Source: Ruminococcus sp. UBA4383 (GTDB lineage: Bacteria > Bacillota > Clostridia > Oscillospirales > Ruminococcaceae). From it: DNA of 5,903 bases. The stretch lies in NCBI GenBank assembly GCA_002389995.1, contig DGRR01000117.1, positions 1-5,903 of the forward strand, written 5' to 3'. A program made the translations under genes and the position numbers. The notes under the pieces are model-generated. The model saw nothing but the letters and a program-made list of their open reading frames with translations. It made no database searches and was not told where the DNA came from. How positions within the stretch are numbered: position 1 is the stretch's first letter; each line of letters begins with the position of its first letter. This document shows positions 5,420 through 5,903 of this stretch, one piece after another.

Positions 5420-5430
5420 ATTTTCCTCCG

Positions 5431-5903
5431 TTATCCAAAGGTATAATATTTTCCGTCTTTTTCCGCAAATACTATTTCAAATTCGCTTATAATGAGAGAT
5501 TCTTCGCCCTTGGTATCGGCCATGACTGAAAAATAAAGGTCGGTAATGCTGTCGGCTTCTTCTTTCACCATGGAATAATAGTCTGCATCGAAACTTTCAT
5601 TGAGAACTTCAAAGAAGCTTGCACAGTTATCCTGTCCTGTGGGAACGGCTCTCAGACGGGTTATGGTAAATTCTCCGCCGCACATATTTTCGAGGTTATC
5701 GCACTGGTTGTTAAAAGATTCCTGCAAGCCGTATTCATAGTTATTTCGGAGGTATACTTCCATATGGTCGGCATATCCTGGGAAAAGACATTCCTTGTAT
5801 GTGTCAAAGTCACGGTTCTGAAAAGCTGTGAAATAAACTTCAAGAGCGTTCATTATTTCGTCTGAAACGCTTCCGTTTTCGTTATAGAGTTTTATTCCGC
5901 TCG
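5431..5903 (-). CDS. Uncharacterised protein, 5' end outside the window (partial), paralog of the adjacent lipoprotein
   Basis: The frame stays open to the window edge (156 residues visible). The ATG at 5853 has no ribosome site, and the residues before it (IKLYNENGSVSDEIMNAL) read as a natural continuation, so the true start is outside. A signal peptide or lipobox may lie in the missing part. The visible domain has VYFTAFQNRDFDTYKECLFPGY, CDNLENMCGGEFTITRLRAV and a terminal FAEKDGKYYTFG. These blocks parallel the neighbour's MYALNNIDVDLMNETFYPPY, YDNLHDMLGDFTFSYIDITGV and YEIDGKTYIL. Cysteines at visible residues 38, 67, 74 and 93 could allow disulfides if the protein is exported. The function is unknown. 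An NTF2/SnoaL-like fold is my guess from the opening helix with an R/N-D-F/V-D pattern. Confidence 0.75.
   Translation of the reverse strand, partial: SGIKLYNENGSVSDEIMNALEVYFTAFQNRDFDTYKECLFPGYADHMEVYLRNNYEYGLQESFNNQCDNLENMCGGEFTITRLRAVPTGQDNCASFFEVLNESFDADYYSMVKEEADSITDLYFSVMADTKGEESLIISEFEIVFAEKDGKYYTFG

Noticed and set aside
5851..5853. ATG at 5853 as the start of the last minus-strand gene.
   Set aside because: There is no ribosome site upstream, and the frame continues open with plausible protein sequence to the window edge, so the gene is better called partial.

Overview
The window looks like a chromosomal segment of a low-to-mid GC Gram-positive anaerobe of the Clostridia. A Ruminococcus-like member of the Oscillospiraceae is my best guess. 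The reasons are strong AGGAGG-type ribosome sites, near-consensus sigma-A promoters, a NifS-type desulfurase paired with a small IscU/NifU scaffold, and a clostridial style of protein. The genus is inference from style, not a database match.

Plus strand, 1-2574: an iron-sulfur cluster operon. It runs from the 3' part of an RNase HI gene, through a complete group I (NifS/IscS-type) cysteine desulfurase and a 109-residue protein that looks like a free-standing EF-Tu domain II beta-barrel, to an IscU/NifU-type scaffold. The first three genes are packed tightly (2-nt gap, then a 1-nt overlap). The scaffold gene is set apart by about 214 bp, which hold two tandem copies of a 96-bp hairpin-forming repeat. 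The second copy ends inside the scaffold gene's Shine-Dalgarno sequence. A strong two-way hairpin terminator closes the operon.

Minus strand, 2584-3586: a single-gene unit for a membrane polyprenyl-phosphate sugar-phosphate transferase, which starts a surface polysaccharide or glycan. It has a recognisable promoter (TTGACA, 17 bp, TATACT) and a leader of about 128 nt.

Minus strand, 3692-4432: a 206-residue protein with a C-terminal CPCC-like cysteine-rich domain. It has a fully consensus promoter and its own terminator.

Minus strand, 4451-5903: three genes in one direction. The first in reading order is the 3' part of a gene that runs off the window edge. Next is a lipoprotein whose exported domain resembles the partial protein, so the two look like tandem paralogs. 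Last is an orphan, cysteine-rich FeoA-like protein whose ribosome site lies inside a hairpin. No feoB is present in the window.

The sequence shows no rRNA, tRNA, CRISPR array or insertion sequence. Most of the content is ordinary core genome. The features most worth a second look are the free-standing EF-Tu domain II protein inside the Fe-S operon, the tandem repeat that splits that operon, and the paralog pair next to feoA.
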